64,000 nt of DNA, taken from the NCBI RefSeq assembly GCF_001938985.1, contig NZ_MKIN01000023.1, positions 244,055 to 308,054 of the forward strand, written 5' to 3'. A program made the translations under genes and the position numbers. Shown piece by piece: positions 46,568 to 56,618 of this stretch. Source of the stretch: Gillisella taibaishanensis (GTDB lineage Bacteria; Pseudomonadota; Alphaproteobacteria; Rhizobiales; Rhizobiaceae). The notes beneath the pieces were generated by a model that was not told the origin of the DNA, did no database searches, and saw only the letters and a program-made list of their open reading frames with translations. How positions within the stretch are numbered: the stretch's first letter is position 1; each line of letters opens with the position of its first letter.

Positions 46568-47589
46568 GGTCCCTTCGGGGCGTCGTCATCCTGGCCGCGC
46601 CGTCCAACTTGGGGAACCGAACGCGATTTTGCGCTTCCCTTAACACCCCAAGGGTCATCCGTCGATCTTTGTGCGCTTGCGCCTCCCCAGGGACCAGCGG
46701 AAGGAGCCGTCTGCTGCTGCGGACGTGAGGCGCTTGCCTGCCGCACGCCCATCTCCTGCGCCAGCGATTGAAGGGCTGAAATCCGCTTGCCCGTATCAGG
46801 ATGGGTAGAAAACAGATTGTCCATCTTCTGGCCCGACAGAGGGTTGATGATAAACATATGCGCGGTGGCCGGATTGCGTTCGGCTTGATAATTCGGCTGG
46901 TGCGCGCCAGCGATTTTGGCGAGTGCAGAAGAGAGCCAAAGCGGATTGCCGCAGATTTCCGCCCCACGGCGGTCGGCGGCATATTCCCGGGTGCGGCTGA
47001 TGGCCATCTGCACCAGCATGGCGGCGAAAGGCGCGACAATCATCGCCACCAACGGCCCAATAATCCCACCACCATTGCCGTTTTCATCACGGCGGCCACC
47101 GAAGAAGAAGGCGAAATTGCCAAGCATCGAGATCGCACCCGCCAATGTCGCAGTGATCGTCATGGTCAGCGTGTCGCGATGCTCGACATGGGCCAGTTCA
47201 TGGGCCATCACGCCGGCCACTTCCTCCGGCGTCAGTGCCTGCAACAGGCCGGTCGAGGCAGCAACGGCGGCATTTTGGGGATTGCGACCCGTAGCAAAGG
47301 CATTGGGCTGCGGATTATCAAAAATATAGACCTTGGGCATCGGCAGGCCGGCATTTTGGGTCAGCCCACGGACAATCTCGTAGAACTCAGGCGCGTTACG
47401 CTGGTCGACCTCCTGGGCGTGATAGGCCGACAGCACCATCCGGTCGGAATTCCAATAGGAGAACAGGTTCATACCAGCCGCAACAACAAAGGCGATCATC
47501 ATCCCGCCTTTACCGCCGACAAGAAAGCCGACGCCCATGAACAGGGCAGTCATGAATGCCAGAAGCATGGCGGTACGCATGATATTCAT
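46558..47589 (-). CDS. htpX: Membrane protease HtpX
   Basis: A 343-residue inner-membrane zinc protease of family M48 that clears misfolded membrane proteins. It has two N-terminal helices (5-50), the zinc motif '[10 protein letters not shown]', two more helices, and the third ligand in '[11 protein letters not shown]'. The C-terminal 60 residues are a low-complexity, Gln/Ser/Pro-rich tail typical of rhizobial HtpX. ATG 47589 is the family start; the frame is open further upstream through non-coding sequence. A heat-shock-like promoter is visible upstream. Confidence 0.93.
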   Translation of the reverse strand: MNIMRTAMLLAFMTALFMGVGFLVGGKGGMMIAFVVAAGMNLFSYWNSDRMVLSAYHAQEVDQRNAPEFYEIVRGLTQNAGLPMPKVYIFDNPQPNAFATGRNPQNAAVAASTGLLQALTPEEVAGVMAHELAHVEHRDTLTMTITATLAGAISMLGNFAFFFGGRRDENGNGGGIIGPLVAMIVAPFAAMLVQMAISRTREYAADRRGAEICGNPLWLSSALAKIAGAHQPNYQAERNPATAHMFIINPLSGQKMDNLFSTHPDTGKRISALQSLAQEMGVRQASASRPQQQTAPSAGPWGGASAQRSTDDPWGVKGSAKSRSVPQVGRRGQDDDAPKGPWN

Positions 47590-47647
47590 CGGGTCCTCCT
47601 GAGCCGCCGCAACGGATGAGGGTTTTCCGGCGGGCAACGATGTCCTA

Positions 47648-47677
47648 CATATGTTGAGAGGATCGATCTTTTTCAAT
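47648..47677 (-). promoter_or_regulatory. Possible heat-shock promoter of htpX
   Basis: On the minus strand ATTGAAA is followed 17 bases later by CATATG. This resembles the alphaproteobacterial RpoH pattern CTTGAA-N17-CyTATnT, though the first base and the -10 are imperfect. It is about 60 bp before htpX. Confidence 0.35.
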
Positions 47678-47695
47678 CGTAACAGGACGTCGACC

Positions 47696-47938
47696 ATGGA
47701 CCAGCACGACAACCCAGGGCAAGGCAGCGCCTTTTCGCAAACCGAGCCTTTGTCGAATGGAGATACGATACAGGAAAAAGCTTTGTCGCCTGCAGCCCGT
47801 CGTGCCCTTGCAGAAGCTGAGGCTCGCCGTGCTGCGGAAAAAAAGCAGAACCCACCGGCTGAAACGGGTGGACGCGGCGGTGCCGATCCGGCTCGCTTCG
47901 GCGACTGGGAGATCAACGGCCGGGCTATTGATTTCTGA
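47696..47938 (+). CDS. DUF1674 protein, SDHAF4-like
   Basis: An 80-residue protein whose C-terminus '[23 protein letters not shown]' matches the DUF1674 family, the bacterial relatives of mitochondrial succinate dehydrogenase assembly factor 4. In mitochondria this factor binds the flavinated SdhA subunit before complex assembly. The first half is polar and alanine/glutamate-rich. It is divergent from htpX. ATG 47696 is chosen because the extra 15 residues upstream are not family-like. Confidence 0.75.
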   Translation: MDQHDNPGQGSAFSQTEPLSNGDTIQEKALSPAARRALAEAEARRAAEKKQNPPAETGGRGGADPARFGDWEINGRAIDF

Positions 47939-48147
47939 AGACCATAGGCTGTCCGATCCCCAAACGGACTATGAAAGGTCTTCACATATCGGTGAACGGC
48001 ATTTCTGATGCAACCTTTTGCCTTGATCGGCGTTCAAGGCTCCGACCCCTGCCGTTCTTTGTCCGATGGATGAGAGGCGGCGGGCAAAACGTTGCAGAGC
48101 ACAGGCTTTTTCAGCTGACGCCTGCAGAGATGTCCAGAGGAGACACC

Positions 48148-48363
48148 ATGAAGAAGATCTTTCTTGCCTCGGCGCTGGCGATTGCGTCCATGGCCGGCAC
48201 CATTATTCCGGCCCATGCTGACACCGTCATCATCCGTGACAACGACCGCCGTGGCCCGCCGCGCCACATGCACCGTGCGCCGCCGCCGCACTGCGAAATG
48301 CGCCGCATCGTGCGCTGGCATCATGGCGAGAAGTTCGTCAAGGTGGTTCGCGTTTGCCGTTAA
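48148..48363 (+). CDS. Small secreted His- and Arg-rich protein
   Basis: A 71-residue protein with a clear signal peptide (MKKIFLASALAIASMAG..., cleavage near AHA-DT). The mature part has 'RRGPPRHMHRAPPPHCEMRR' and a pair of cysteines that could form a disulphide bond in the periplasm. The histidines might bind metal, but no family is recognised. AGAGGAG precedes ATG 48148. Function unknown. Confidence 0.65.
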   Translation: MKKIFLASALAIASMAGTIIPAHADTVIIRDNDRRGPPRHMHRAPPPHCEMRRIVRWHHGEKFVKVVRVCR

Positions 48364-48426
48364 GGCGTGAGCGATGCGGGACGTGCTGAACAGATGTCCC
48401 GCTAGCCCCACGGATTACGATTAATG

Positions 48427-48462
48427 ATACGGCCTGCGCATGATGCCATGCGCAGGCCGTAT
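48427..48462 (+). repeat. Perfect 16-bp inverted repeat
   Basis: ATACGGCCTGCGCATG (48427-48442) and its exact reverse complement (48447-48462) flank a four-base loop. It lies 64 bp after the small secreted protein gene and before the EnvC-like gene. No T-run follows, so it is either a terminator of the rhizobial type or a protein binding site. Confidence 0.75.
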
Positions 48463-48588
48463 TGCTGTCTGACATCGGACTTTTCGCGATTGTGCAAATC
48501 GGCTACCCTGCAAATTCCAAATCATGCCCAAGTCATCGCCTGAAGTATTCAGGTCACTCCGGCCACCCAAGGACAGATCACTACCGCG

Positions 48589-50088
48589 ATGGCAGTAAAT
48601 TGCGCAGACAGGCCCTCGGTCGGCAGAGCGATGTCAGGCGCGATAGTGCCATGCGGAGCCTTTCTGGTGATCTGCGTGGTGACCTTGTCTTCAAGCGCCA
48701 GCGCGCAGCAGACCGCTCCGCCGACACCCGTTTCACCACCGGCCGCTGCGGCGCCAACGGCTCCTGGCGCAGGCGATTTACCATCGCAGCCATCCGCCCC
48801 GGCAGCGTCTCCGACTGCAACAGCCGTGGACGATCCGGCAACGGCTCTGCGGCAGAAGCGGGAAGACGTTTCAAAACAATTGCAGGATCTGTCGCAGACC
48901 ATGCAGCTCTCCTCCCAGAAATCAGAGGAATTGCGCAAGAGCATCGACGCGCTCGATAAGAGCAGCACCAGCCTGCGCCAGGCACTGATCGATTCGGCCG
49001 CCCGCCGCAAGGATCTTGAACAGAAGATTGCCGACGGTGAAAAGAAGCTGGCGGATTATGGAGTTCGCGAAGATACGATCCACAAGTCCTTCCGGGAGCG
49101 CCGCGCCGTGCTGGCCGAAGTGCTTGGCGCGCTTGAGCGCATGGGCCGCAACCCGCCGCCGGCCCTGCTGGTGACGCCGGAAGATGCGCTTGGCGCTGTG
49201 CGCACAGCCATCCTTCTCGGCGCCGTGGTTCCCGGCATGCGCAAGGAAACCGAAAAACTGGCCAATGACCTGCAGGAACTGGCGGACCTGCGCAAGGCAA
49301 GCCTGGCCGAGCGGGATCAGATGGTCGCAAGCCTGAAGAGCCGGCAGGAAGAAGAAACCCGTATGGATATGCTTCTTGCCGAGAATGCCAGGCTCAGCCA
49401 GCAAAACAATACTCAACTCCAGGAAGAACAGGCCCGCGCAGAGGCGCTTGCCCAGAAATCCTCTTCGCTTCAGGGCCTGATCGGCAGCCTCGAAAACGAA
49501 ATTGCCTCAGTGCGCCAAGCCACGGACCAGGCGAAGCTCGAAGAGCAGAAACGTCTGAAGATGACCGATGCCGAGCGCGACCAGGCGCGCCTGAATGCCG
49601 AGAACTCTCCGCCCGATAAAAACCGCATTGCACCCGCATTTTCCTTCGATGAATTGAAGGGGAAGCTGGGTCTTCCGGCTGTCGGCGATGTCCTGCGGTC
49701 ATTCGGCGATGCCGATGGCACCGGACACGAGGCCAAAGGCATAGTCCTTGCCACGGCCCCGGCAGCGGTGGTGACGGCGCCCGCCGATGGGACGGTTGTT
49801 TATGCAGGACAATTCCGCAGTTACGGGAAAATGGCCATCCTGAATACAGGCAACGGATATCACATAGTTTTGTCCGGCATGGACCGCGTCAATGTTCACG
49901 CGGGACAATTCGTGCTGTCCGGCGAACCGATTGGTGCTATGGGTGACAAGAGAGTGGTCAGTGCGGCTGCTTTCGCGCTGGAAACAGATCGCCCAACCCT
50001 TTACATAGAATTTCGAAAAGACGGCAACTCGGTTGATTCCCGACCATGGTGGGCGAAGGACGCCGGAAAGGTACGCAATGATACGTAG
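48589..50088 (+). CDS. EnvC-like murein hydrolase activator
   Basis: A 499-residue exported protein: signal sequence (about 15-40), a Pro/Ala/Thr-rich linker, a long coiled coil (about 80-340), and a C-terminal LytM/M23-like domain with 'APADGTVVYAGQFRSYGKMAILNTGNGYHIVLSGMD' (written here as the visible core). The zinc ligands of active M23 peptidases are missing, as in EnvC, which activates amidases at the division site instead of cutting peptidoglycan itself. It overlaps ctpA by 11 bases. Confidence 0.82.
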   Translation: MAVNCADRPSVGRAMSGAIVPCGAFLVICVVTLSSSASAQQTAPPTPVSPPAAAAPTAPGAGDLPSQPSAPAASPTATAVDDPATALRQKREDVSKQLQDLSQTMQLSSQKSEELRKSIDALDKSSTSLRQALIDSAARRKDLEQKIADGEKKLADYGVREDTIHKSFRERRAVLAEVLGALERMGRNPPPALLVTPEDALGAVRTAILLGAVVPGMRKETEKLANDLQELADLRKASLAERDQMVASLKSRQEEETRMDMLLAENARLSQQNNTQLQEEQARAEALAQKSSSLQGLIGSLENEIASVRQATDQAKLEEQKRLKMTDAERDQARLNAENSPPDKNRIAPAFSFDELKGKLGLPAVGDVLRSFGDADGTGHEAKGIVLATAPAAVVTAPADGTVVYAGQFRSYGKMAILNTGNGYHIVLSGMDRVNVHAGQFVLSGEPIGAMGDKRVVSAAAFALETDRPTLYIEFRKDGNSVDSRPWWAKDAGKVRNDT

Positions 50089-51412
50089 GGCTTCTATAAT
50101 GCTGGTTGGCGCGCTGATGGGCGCGACGGCGATGAGCGTTGTCTATTCGGCTGGCGTTCCCGCCGAGGCGGCAGGCAATTCCACTTACAAGGAACTGGCG
50201 ATTTTCGGCGACGTGTTCGAACGCGTCCGCGCCCAGTATGTCACGCCTCCGGATGAGAAAAAGCTGATCGAAGCCGCCATCAATGGCATGTTGAGCTCTC
50301 TCGACCCGCATTCGAGCTACATGAACGCCCAGGAAGCTGCAGACATGCAGACGCAGACCAAGGGCGAATTTGGCGGTATCGGCATTGAAGTGACCATGGA
50401 AAATGACCTGGTCAAGGTCATTACCCCGATCGACGATACACCCGGTGCCAAGGCTGGCATTCTCGCTGGCGACCTGATCTCCGAGATCAACGGCACGCCA
50501 GTACGCGGCATGCAGCTCAACGACGCCGTTGAAAAGATGCGCGGCGCCGTCAACACCCCGATCAAACTGACCATCCTGCGCAAGGGCGTGGACAAGCCGA
50601 TCGAGATGAGCGTCATGCGCGAAATCATTCCGATCCGTGCCGTCAAGTCGCGCGTCGAAGGTGATGTCGGTTATATCAGGATCATCTCGTTCACCGAGAA
50701 GACCTACGACGACCTGGAAGCGGCGATCAACAAGATCAAGAAGGACGTCCCGGCCGACAAGCTGAAGGGCTTCGTTCTCGACCTGCGTCTCAACCCAGGC
50801 GGCCTGCTCGACCAGGCGATCTATGTCTCCGACGCCTTCCTGCAGAAGGGCGAGATCGTCTCCACCCGTTCGCGCGATCCGGAAGATACCCGCCGCTTCA
50901 ACGCAACGGCCGGCGACCTCACCGATGGCAAGCCGCTGATCGTGCTGGTCAATGGCGGTTCGGCGTCTGCCTCTGAAATTGTGGCCGGCGCGCTGCAGGA
51001 CCTGAAGCGGGCAACCGTGGTCGGCACTCGCAGCTTCGGCAAGGGTTCGGTCCAGACCATCATCCCGATGGGCGACAAGGGCGCGCTGCGCCTGACCACG
51101 GCGCTGTATTACACGCCGTCGGGCAAGTCGATCCAGGGCACCGGCATCCATCCTGATATCAAGGTGGAAGAGCCGCTACCGGCCGACCTGCAGGGCAAGC
51201 TGCGCACCGAGGGCGAATCCTCGCTGCCGGGCCATATCCAGGGCCAGAGCGAGACGGAAGAAGGCTCCGGCTCGGTCGCCTACGTGCCGCCGGATCCGAA
51301 GGACGACGTCCAGCTCAACTACGCACTCGACCTGATGCGCGGTGTCAAAACCGATGCGTCCTTCCCGCCGGACCCAAGCAAAGCCGTGCTCGAAAGCGCC
51401 AAGAAGAAGTAA
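50078..51412 (+). CDS. ctpA: Carboxyl-terminal processing protease, S41 family
   Basis: A 444-residue periplasmic serine protease. A signal peptide covers about residues 1-33. A PDZ domain lies at roughly 90-180 ('GEFGGIGIEVTMENDLVKVI'). The catalytic serine is in 'VLVNGGSASASEIVAGAL' and the lysine in 'GTRSFGKGSVQT'. CtpA proteases process lipoproteins and peptidoglycan enzymes. It begins within the last codons of the EnvC-like gene, a conserved pairing in alphaproteobacteria that suggests a shared cell-wall role. Confidence 0.92.
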   Translation: MIRRASIMLVGALMGATAMSVVYSAGVPAEAAGNSTYKELAIFGDVFERVRAQYVTPPDEKKLIEAAINGMLSSLDPHSSYMNAQEAADMQTQTKGEFGGIGIEVTMENDLVKVITPIDDTPGAKAGILAGDLISEINGTPVRGMQLNDAVEKMRGAVNTPIKLTILRKGVDKPIEMSVMREIIPIRAVKSRVEGDVGYIRIISFTEKTYDDLEAAINKIKKDVPADKLKGFVLDLRLNPGGLLDQAIYVSDAFLQKGEIVSTRSRDPEDTRRFNATAGDLTDGKPLIVLVNGGSASASEIVAGALQDLKRATVVGTRSFGKGSVQTIIPMGDKGALRLTTALYYTPSGKSIQGTGIHPDIKVEEPLPADLQGKLRTEGESSLPGHIQGQSETEEGSGSVAYVPPDPKDDVQLNYALDLMRGVKTDASFPPDPSKAVLESAKKK

Positions 51413-51439
51413 ATCGATCAACGACATCTAGATGTCGTG

Positions 51440-51470
51440 GATGCCGGTCCCATGGGGGCCGGCATTTTTT
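51440..51470 (+). terminator. Terminator after ctpA
   Basis: ATGCCGGTCCC pairs with GGGGCCGGCAT and is followed by TTTTTT. It ends the envC-ctpA transcript. Confidence 0.9.
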
Positions 51471-51629
51471 GTTGCGGGACCAGAAGCTCTCTCATTCGTG
51501 CAAAGGCGATGGTTCATTCAGAGCCCGGCGCGCTCTTGAACCATCTCTCTGGCCGAGGCATGGTCCGGGCATGGGCCGCGTGATTCGCTTGGCCGACTGG
51601 TTGTGTCTTATGCGCTGAAAGGCATAATT

Positions 51630-52817
51630 ATGTGCGCCGATCTTCACGCCGCTCTGGGCCAGAACCGAAAGAAACCGCGCAAACGTCGGAGCCCGTCGCA
51701 AAAGACCCTTCTCACGGCAACAGCCACATGCGCCATCATCGCCCTGTCCTTTTATACGGCGCTGACGCCGTTACCCCTGCGCAGCCCGTCAGCGATTGCG
51801 ACCGCTCAACCCGTTACCGCCGCCCTCCCCGCGAGTGATACCCCGCCCAAGGCCCCAGGCCAGTCACGCGGCATGGAAGCCAGCGCACCGACCTCAGGCG
51901 CGACTGTAGAGCCCTCCACCCTGCCGGATGGCTCGGTCGTTACCAAATATTCCCCGGGAAGCCGCGAGGGCTCCGGACCTGCGCTTGTTTCAGCGCCGCA
52001 TGTCGGCCAGGATCCGCGCATGGCCGCCCAGCCCAATCCAGAGCTGCTCGAGGACACGCCCGAAGGACGAATTCCTAAGCTCGGACGTGATGGCTTACGG
52101 CCAATCGAGCAATATGCCCGACCCTGGTCGGGCGCCCATGGCACACGGATCGCCATCGTCGTCAGCGGACTTGGCCTCAGTCAGACTGGCACACAAAAGG
52201 CGATCAAGCGCCTGCCGGAAGAAGTCACATTAGGCTTTGCCGCCAGCGGCAATAGCCTGTCGCGCTGGATGCAAGAGGCACGACGCAGCGGTCACGAAAT
52301 TCTGCTGCAGGTGCCGATGGAGCCGGTTGGTTATCCGGCAAACGATCCCGGGCGTGGCACATTGCAAGTGGGGAAGCCGTCGACCGAGACGTTGCGCGAC
52401 CTGCACCGTGCCATGGCCAGCACCACCAATTATACCGGCCTGATGAATTACATGGGCGGCCGCTTCCTGACCAATGCGGATGCATTGGAACCTGCTATGC
52501 GCGATATCGCCGCGCGCGGCCTGCTGTTTCTCGACGACGGCTCATCGGCCCAATCGTTGGCGCCGACCTATGCCAAGGCCATGAACATGCCCTTCTCCGT
52601 CGCCGACCTGCAGCTCGACGATCAGGTGCAGGAAAAAGCGATCCTGAAACGGCTGGACGAATTGGAGCGGATCGCCCGGCGCAATGGCCAGGCAATAGGC
52701 GTGGCCTCTGCCTTCGATGAAAGCGTCGAGACTATTGCCAAATGGGCGGAAGGCGCCAAGGCACGCGGCATCGAAATCGTCGGCATTTCTGCCCTTGCCA
52801 TGGAAGCACAGCAGTGA
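51630..52817 (+). CDS. Divergent polysaccharide deacetylase family protein (YibQ-like)
   Basis: A 395-residue protein with one membrane-anchor segment near residues 27-50, a proline-rich linker, and a C-terminal divergent polysaccharide deacetylase domain ('[23 protein letters not shown]', '[17 protein letters not shown]', '[13 protein letters not shown]'). The family is periplasmic and often sits beside ctpA and rppH, as here. Catalytic activity has not been established. ATG 51630 has AAAGG upstream. Confidence 0.85.
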   Translation: MCADLHAALGQNRKKPRKRRSPSQKTLLTATATCAIIALSFYTALTPLPLRSPSAIATAQPVTAALPASDTPPKAPGQSRGMEASAPTSGATVEPSTLPDGSVVTKYSPGSREGSGPALVSAPHVGQDPRMAAQPNPELLEDTPEGRIPKLGRDGLRPIEQYARPWSGAHGTRIAIVVSGLGLSQTGTQKAIKRLPEEVTLGFAASGNSLSRWMQEARRSGHEILLQVPMEPVGYPANDPGRGTLQVGKPSTETLRDLHRAMASTTNYTGLMNYMGGRFLTNADALEPAMRDIAARGLLFLDDGSSAQSLAPTYAKAMNMPFSVADLQLDDQVQEKAILKRLDELERIARRNGQAIGVASAFDESVETIAKWAEGAKARGIEIVGISALAMEAQQ

Positions 52818-52860
52818 TTTCTACGGGTGCTGCCCAAAGTGCCCCCAAAACGAGGATGCC

Positions 52861-53379
52861 ATGACCCAGACGACCGTCAAAGCCGAGGACCTGCCGTACC
52901 GCCCCTGCGTCGGCATCATGGTGCTGAATGCGCAAGGCCTGGTCTGGGCCGGACGGCGCATCCCGCTCGTCAATTCTGAATATGACGGCTCGCCGCAGCT
53001 TTGGCAGATGCCGCAGGGCGGCATTGATCCCGGCGAGGACCCACTGGCCGCCGCCTACCGAGAACTCTACGAAGAAACCGGCATGAAGAGCGTGACGCTT
53101 TTGGCCGAGGCGCCGGACTGGATCAATTACGATTTGCCGCCGGAACTGATCGGCATTGGCCTGCGCGGCAAGTTCCGTGGTCAAACCCAGCGCTGGTTCG
53201 CCTTCCGCTTCGAAGGCGACGAGAGCGAGATCCAGATCAACCCACCGCCGACCAGCCAGCATGCGGAATTCGACGAATGGGATTGGAAGCCGATGGCCGA
53301 CCTTCCCGACTTGATCGTGCCGTTCAAGCGCGGTGTTTATGAAAAGGTCGTCGACGCCTTTCAGCACCTGGCGGACTAA
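52861..53379 (+). CDS. rppH: RNA pyrophosphohydrolase
   Basis: A 172-residue Nudix hydrolase that removes pyrophosphate from the 5' end of mRNA and starts decay. The Nudix box '[22 protein letters not shown]' is complete (listed as its two halves [12 protein letters not shown] and [10 protein letters not shown]). 'LWQMPQGG' precedes it. ATG 52861 follows GAGGATGCC. It also resembles the IalA/NudH invasion-associated proteins. Confidence 0.93.
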   Translation: MTQTTVKAEDLPYRPCVGIMVLNAQGLVWAGRRIPLVNSEYDGSPQLWQMPQGGIDPGEDPLAAAYRELYEETGMKSVTLLAEAPDWINYDLPPELIGIGLRGKFRGQTQRWFAFRFEGDESEIQINPPPTSQHAEFDEWDWKPMADLPDLIVPFKRGVYEKVVDAFQHLAD

Positions 53380-53380
53380 A

Positions 53381-53480
53381 GTTTGTCAGGGAAAAGTGGG
53401 ACCCAGTTTTCACGAAAAGACAAACGAAAACAAAAGAATCGAGAGTCTGTCTGGTTCAATCTGAACCTGACAGTCTCTGA
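53381..53480 (-). repeat. Dispersed palindromic repeat, family 2, copy b
   Basis: On the minus strand this copy carries the hairpin GAGACTGTCAGGTTC/GAACCAGACAGACTC, then TTTTGTTTTCGTTTGTCTTTTCG and a tail ending GACAAAC. It aligns along 100 bp with 10067-10166. It fills the gap exactly between the rppH and parA stop codons, so it can serve as a two-way terminator. Confidence 0.7.
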
Positions 53481-54227
53481 TCAGTAGGCGGCCCGCAACA
53501 TGGGCAGTTCGGCAAAGCCGGTGCTTCTGTTATCGGCAACCGGCATGCGTACTGCTGGCACGAGTGTCTCAACCTCATCGCAATAGCGCTCGGCATTGAC
53601 GATTGCCTTGTCGAGATTGCTGACCCGTTCCGGATCGAGATGATGCAGGCTGACGCGATGTTCAAACATGTCGCGATAGGCCGCACGCTCGATGATCGGC
53701 GTTGCCAGCACCCGCACCGAACGCTCGGCCAGCAGGATCTTCACCGCACGCAGGGCACGGGTGGTCACCAGCGAGTTGACGCGCGACAACACGACAGAGT
53801 GGGGAATGCGAATATTGCCCTTGGCGTCGAGATATTGCAGCAGTTCGATAACCTGGGCCCCGCCCTGGGCATCCATGGCGCTGCCCTGGATCGGGATCAT
53901 CACGTGATCGGACAAGCCAAGCGCGGTTGCCAGCAGCGGTGATTGCGCGCCGGGCAGGTCGACGATGATATAATCGGAATTGCCGCGATAGGCCTCGATG
54001 GTGCGCGCCAAGGCGCTGACGGAAATATAGGTGGCAACCTTCAAATTAGCTGCCGGACCATCTGCCTGAGCCTGCGCGCCTTCGAACCAACGTGAAATCC
54101 AGCGCTGCGGATCGGTATCGATCACCGAGACGCGGTAGCCGCGACGCACCAGCTCGGTGGCAAGCAACAGCACCGCAGTGGTCTTGCCGGCGCCGCCTTT
54201 GGTATTGGCGAAGGTGATGATGGGCAT
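53481..54227 (-). CDS. ParA-family ATPase, orphan
   Basis: A 248-residue ParA/MinD-like ATPase with the deviant Walker A 'KGGAGKTT' near residue 10, 'VIDTDPQRW' and the Walker B-like 'YIIVDLPGAQSP'. No ParB gene or parS-like sites are seen beside it, so it is probably an orphan of the VirC1-like or ParA-like group that positions a protein cluster or DNA complex. GAGGTAGTCC precedes ATG 54227. The nearby chemosensory genes raise the possibility of a ParC-like role in placing chemoreceptor arrays, but this is inference. Confidence 0.8.
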   Translation of the reverse strand: MPIITFANTKGGAGKTTAVLLLATELVRRGYRVSVIDTDPQRWISRWFEGAQAQADGPAANLKVATYISVSALARTIEAYRGNSDYIIVDLPGAQSPLLATALGLSDHVMIPIQGSAMDAQGGAQVIELLQYLDAKGNIRIPHSVVLSRVNSLVTTRALRAVKILLAERSVRVLATPIIERAAYRDMFEHRVSLHHLDPERVSNLDKAIVNAERYCDEVETLVPAVRMPVADNRSTGFAELPMLRAAY

Positions 54228-54388
54228 GGACTACCTCGGTCAGCCGTCACGGAGCCTCGCATCGCTCCTCAAGACCCAAATATATCGGGCAACCCATAGG
54301 CATCGGGCAGACTCATTCTGGCGCAACATGGTTAACTCAAGGTTATTTTAGCGCAACAAACACAAGGCTCAGCTGCGCTGGTGCGCCT

Positions 54389-54490
54389 GCTGCATAATTC
54401 CCCCTAAATCGGGCTCGATTTGAGGGAATATGCAGCAGATTTGGGGTGCTAGAGCACATTGTGCGTGGCAGTCTGGGAAACGCATTAAAG
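54389..54490 (+). repeat. Dispersed palindromic repeat, family 1, copy e
   Basis: CTGCTGCATAATTC, a hairpin with AAATCG/CGATTT, TATGCAGCAGATTTGGGGTGC, and a weak GC-rich hairpin follow the order of copy c. The copy lies between parA and the cheB stop codon. Confidence 0.65.
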
Positions 54491-54505
54491 TAAAACGTTC
54501 GGGCA

Positions 54506-55597
54506 CTACCGTCGCCGGTCCTCCGCCAGAATTTCCGGAGCGATCTGGTGCAGCGGTACGACCCGGTCAACCCCGCCATGGGCGATCGCTTCCTTGGGCA
54601 TGCCGAAGACGATGGAGGTCGCCTCGTCCTGGGCGATGTTGAAGGCGCCGGCCTGGTGCATTTCGTTCATGCCGCGCGCGCCATCGTCGCCCATGCCAGT
54701 CATAATCACGCCCATGGCATTGGCGCCAGCCGCGCGCGCTGCCGAGCGAAACAGCACGTCGACGGACGGGCGATGGCGCGACACCAGCGGGCCTGCTTTG
54801 ACCGACACATAGTAACGAGCGCCTTGGCGCTCCAGCATCATGTGGCGGTCGCCGGGTGCGATCAGCACATGACCGCGCAGCACGGGATCTCCGTCTTCCG
54901 CTTCCTTGATTTCCATCTCGCACAGACCGTTAAGCCGCTTCGCAAAGGCTGCGGTGAATTTTTCCGGCATATGCTGGACAATGACAATACCGGGAGAGTT
55001 TGCCGGCATATGCTCGAGAAACTCCCTGAGTGCCTCGGTGCCGCCGGTCGAGGCTCCCACGCAGACCACCATTTCCGTGGTTTTGGCCATGGCGCGGCCA
55101 CTCGGCGGCGGCAGCATGGCGTCGGCGGTCAGCTTCTTCGCCGGCTCAAGGGACGAGGCGGACCGGTCGGCTGTGATCTTGCGGGACCCAAGCCGGGCCT
55201 GCGCAGCGCTTTTCACCACCTGGCAGATCCGCTCGGCCTGTTCGGCCAGGTGATCGGCGGCAGCAATCTTCGGCTTCAGGATAATATCGACCGCGCCGGC
55301 TTCCATGGCCTGCATCAGGGTCTCGCTGCCGGCTTCCGTGAGCGACGAACACATCACGACAGGAATGGGCCGCTGCGACATCAGCTTGCGCAGGAAGGTG
55401 ATACCGTCCATGCGCGGCATTTCGACGTCCAGCGTGATGACATCCGGGATCTCCTCGGCAATACGCCGGGCGGCGGCGAAGGGATCGGCGGCCGAGCCGA
55501 TTACCTCGATTGCCGGGTCCGATTGCAGGACATTGGTCAGGATCTGTCGGACACTTGCGGAATCATCGACGATGAGCACGCGAATTTTCTTCGGCAT
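54506..55597 (-). CDS. cheB: Chemotaxis response regulator protein-glutamate methylesterase CheB
   Basis: A 363-residue CheB that removes methyl groups from chemoreceptors. The receiver domain starts '[16 protein letters not shown]' with the phospho-aspartate in '[12 protein letters not shown]'. The methylesterase domain has the catalytic Ser in '[10 protein letters not shown]', His in 'VQHMPEKF' and Asp in '[10 protein letters not shown]'. It follows cheR by six bases. Confidence 0.95.
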   Translation of the reverse strand: MPKKIRVLIVDDSASVRQILTNVLQSDPAIEVIGSAADPFAAARRIAEEIPDVITLDVEMPRMDGITFLRKLMSQRPIPVVMCSSLTEAGSETLMQAMEAGAVDIILKPKIAAADHLAEQAERICQVVKSAAQARLGSRKITADRSASSLEPAKKLTADAMLPPPSGRAMAKTTEMVVCVGASTGGTEALREFLEHMPANSPGIVIVQHMPEKFTAAFAKRLNGLCEMEIKEAEDGDPVLRGHVLIAPGDRHMMLERQGARYYVSVKAGPLVSRHRPSVDVLFRSAARAAGANAMGVIMTGMGDDGARGMNEMHQAGAFNIAQDEATSIVFGMPKEAIAHGGVDRVVPLHQIAPEILAEDRRR

Positions 55598-55603
55598 CGA
55601 ATG

Positions 55604-56455
55604 CTACACCTTCCTGAAAACAGTATTGGCCAATTGCTTGAGCGGCAGATCCAATCCGGTAATCGACTCGGAATGACCAATGAAGAGATAGCCGCCCTTC
55701 TTCAGACAGGCGCATAGCCGTTTCAAGACACTGAACTGGGTCTGCTTATCGAAATAAATCATAACGTTACGGCAAAAAATAATGTCCATGGGCTCGCCCA
55801 CCTGATAGCTATCGTCCATCAGGTTGAGACGGCCAAAGCCGACATGGGCGCGCAGCTTGGGCGAGATGCGCATCTCGCTGCGTTGCTTGTCGCGCGCCTG
55901 CATCACGTAGCGTGCCACGAAGGCTCGCGGCACAGGATCGAGCATATCCGCAGGATAAACGCCGCGGCGCGCCTTTTGCAGCACCTCTGTCGAAAGATCG
56001 GTCGCCAGGATCTGATAGTCGAGGCCGCTGCGGTTCTCCATATAGTCAGCGAGAACCATGGCCAGCGTATATGGCTCAGCGCCAACAGAGCAGGCGGAAC
56101 TCCAGATACGAATCCGCTTTACCCCGGAGGCCTCAAGCTCGGGCAGAGCCTTTTGAGTGAGATAATCGAAATGGTTAGGCTCACGAAAAAAGTCGGTCTT
56201 GTTGGTCGTGACGGCATCGATGAGATGGACCGCCTCCGTCTCCATACCGCCGTCCTCGAAGATATAGTGACAATAGCTGTCGAAATCCGCATAGCCGGTG
56301 GCGCGAAGGCGTCGGCGCAGACGCCCTTCCAGCATGGTCATCTTCGTTTCCGGCATCTTGATGCCGCTATACTCAAAAATGAAGTTCGACAGCCGCCGGA
56401 AATTCTTCGGGCTGATCCTGTTATCGGCGAACGCTGCTTCTGCCATGGCATTCAC
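55604..56455 (-). CDS. cheR: Chemotaxis protein methyltransferase CheR
   Basis: A 283-residue SAM-dependent enzyme that methylates receptor glutamates. The SAM site is 'WSSACSVGAEPYTLAM' and the later 'DIIFCRNVMIYFDKQTQ' is typical. The start is GTG 56455 with GGGAGG eight bases upstream; an internal ATG four codons on is the alternative. No TPR extension is seen. Confidence 0.93.
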   Translation of the reverse strand: MNAMAEAAFADNRISPKNFRRLSNFIFEYSGIKMPETKMTMLEGRLRRRLRATGYADFDSYCHYIFEDGGMETEAVHLIDAVTTNKTDFFREPNHFDYLTQKALPELEASGVKRIRIWSSACSVGAEPYTLAMVLADYMENRSGLDYQILATDLSTEVLQKARRGVYPADMLDPVPRAFVARYVMQARDKQRSEMRISPKLRAHVGFGRLNLMDDSYQVGEPMDIIFCRNVMIYFDKQTQFSVLKRLCACLKKGGYLFIGHSESITGLDLPLKQLANTVFRKV

Positions 56456-56618
56456 GCTGGCTGCCTCCCAATGGTTTCAGTTTTTGAAAGTCTTTTAGCT
56501 ACGACGCCGGCTGCTTTCCGCCGTGCCTGTCCGGCATGGGCGGTCCGCTCGCCGCGTCCCAGGAGAGAGACGCCGCGCTAACGGAATTGCCCATCCAGCC
56601 GCAACATGCGGACCTTGA

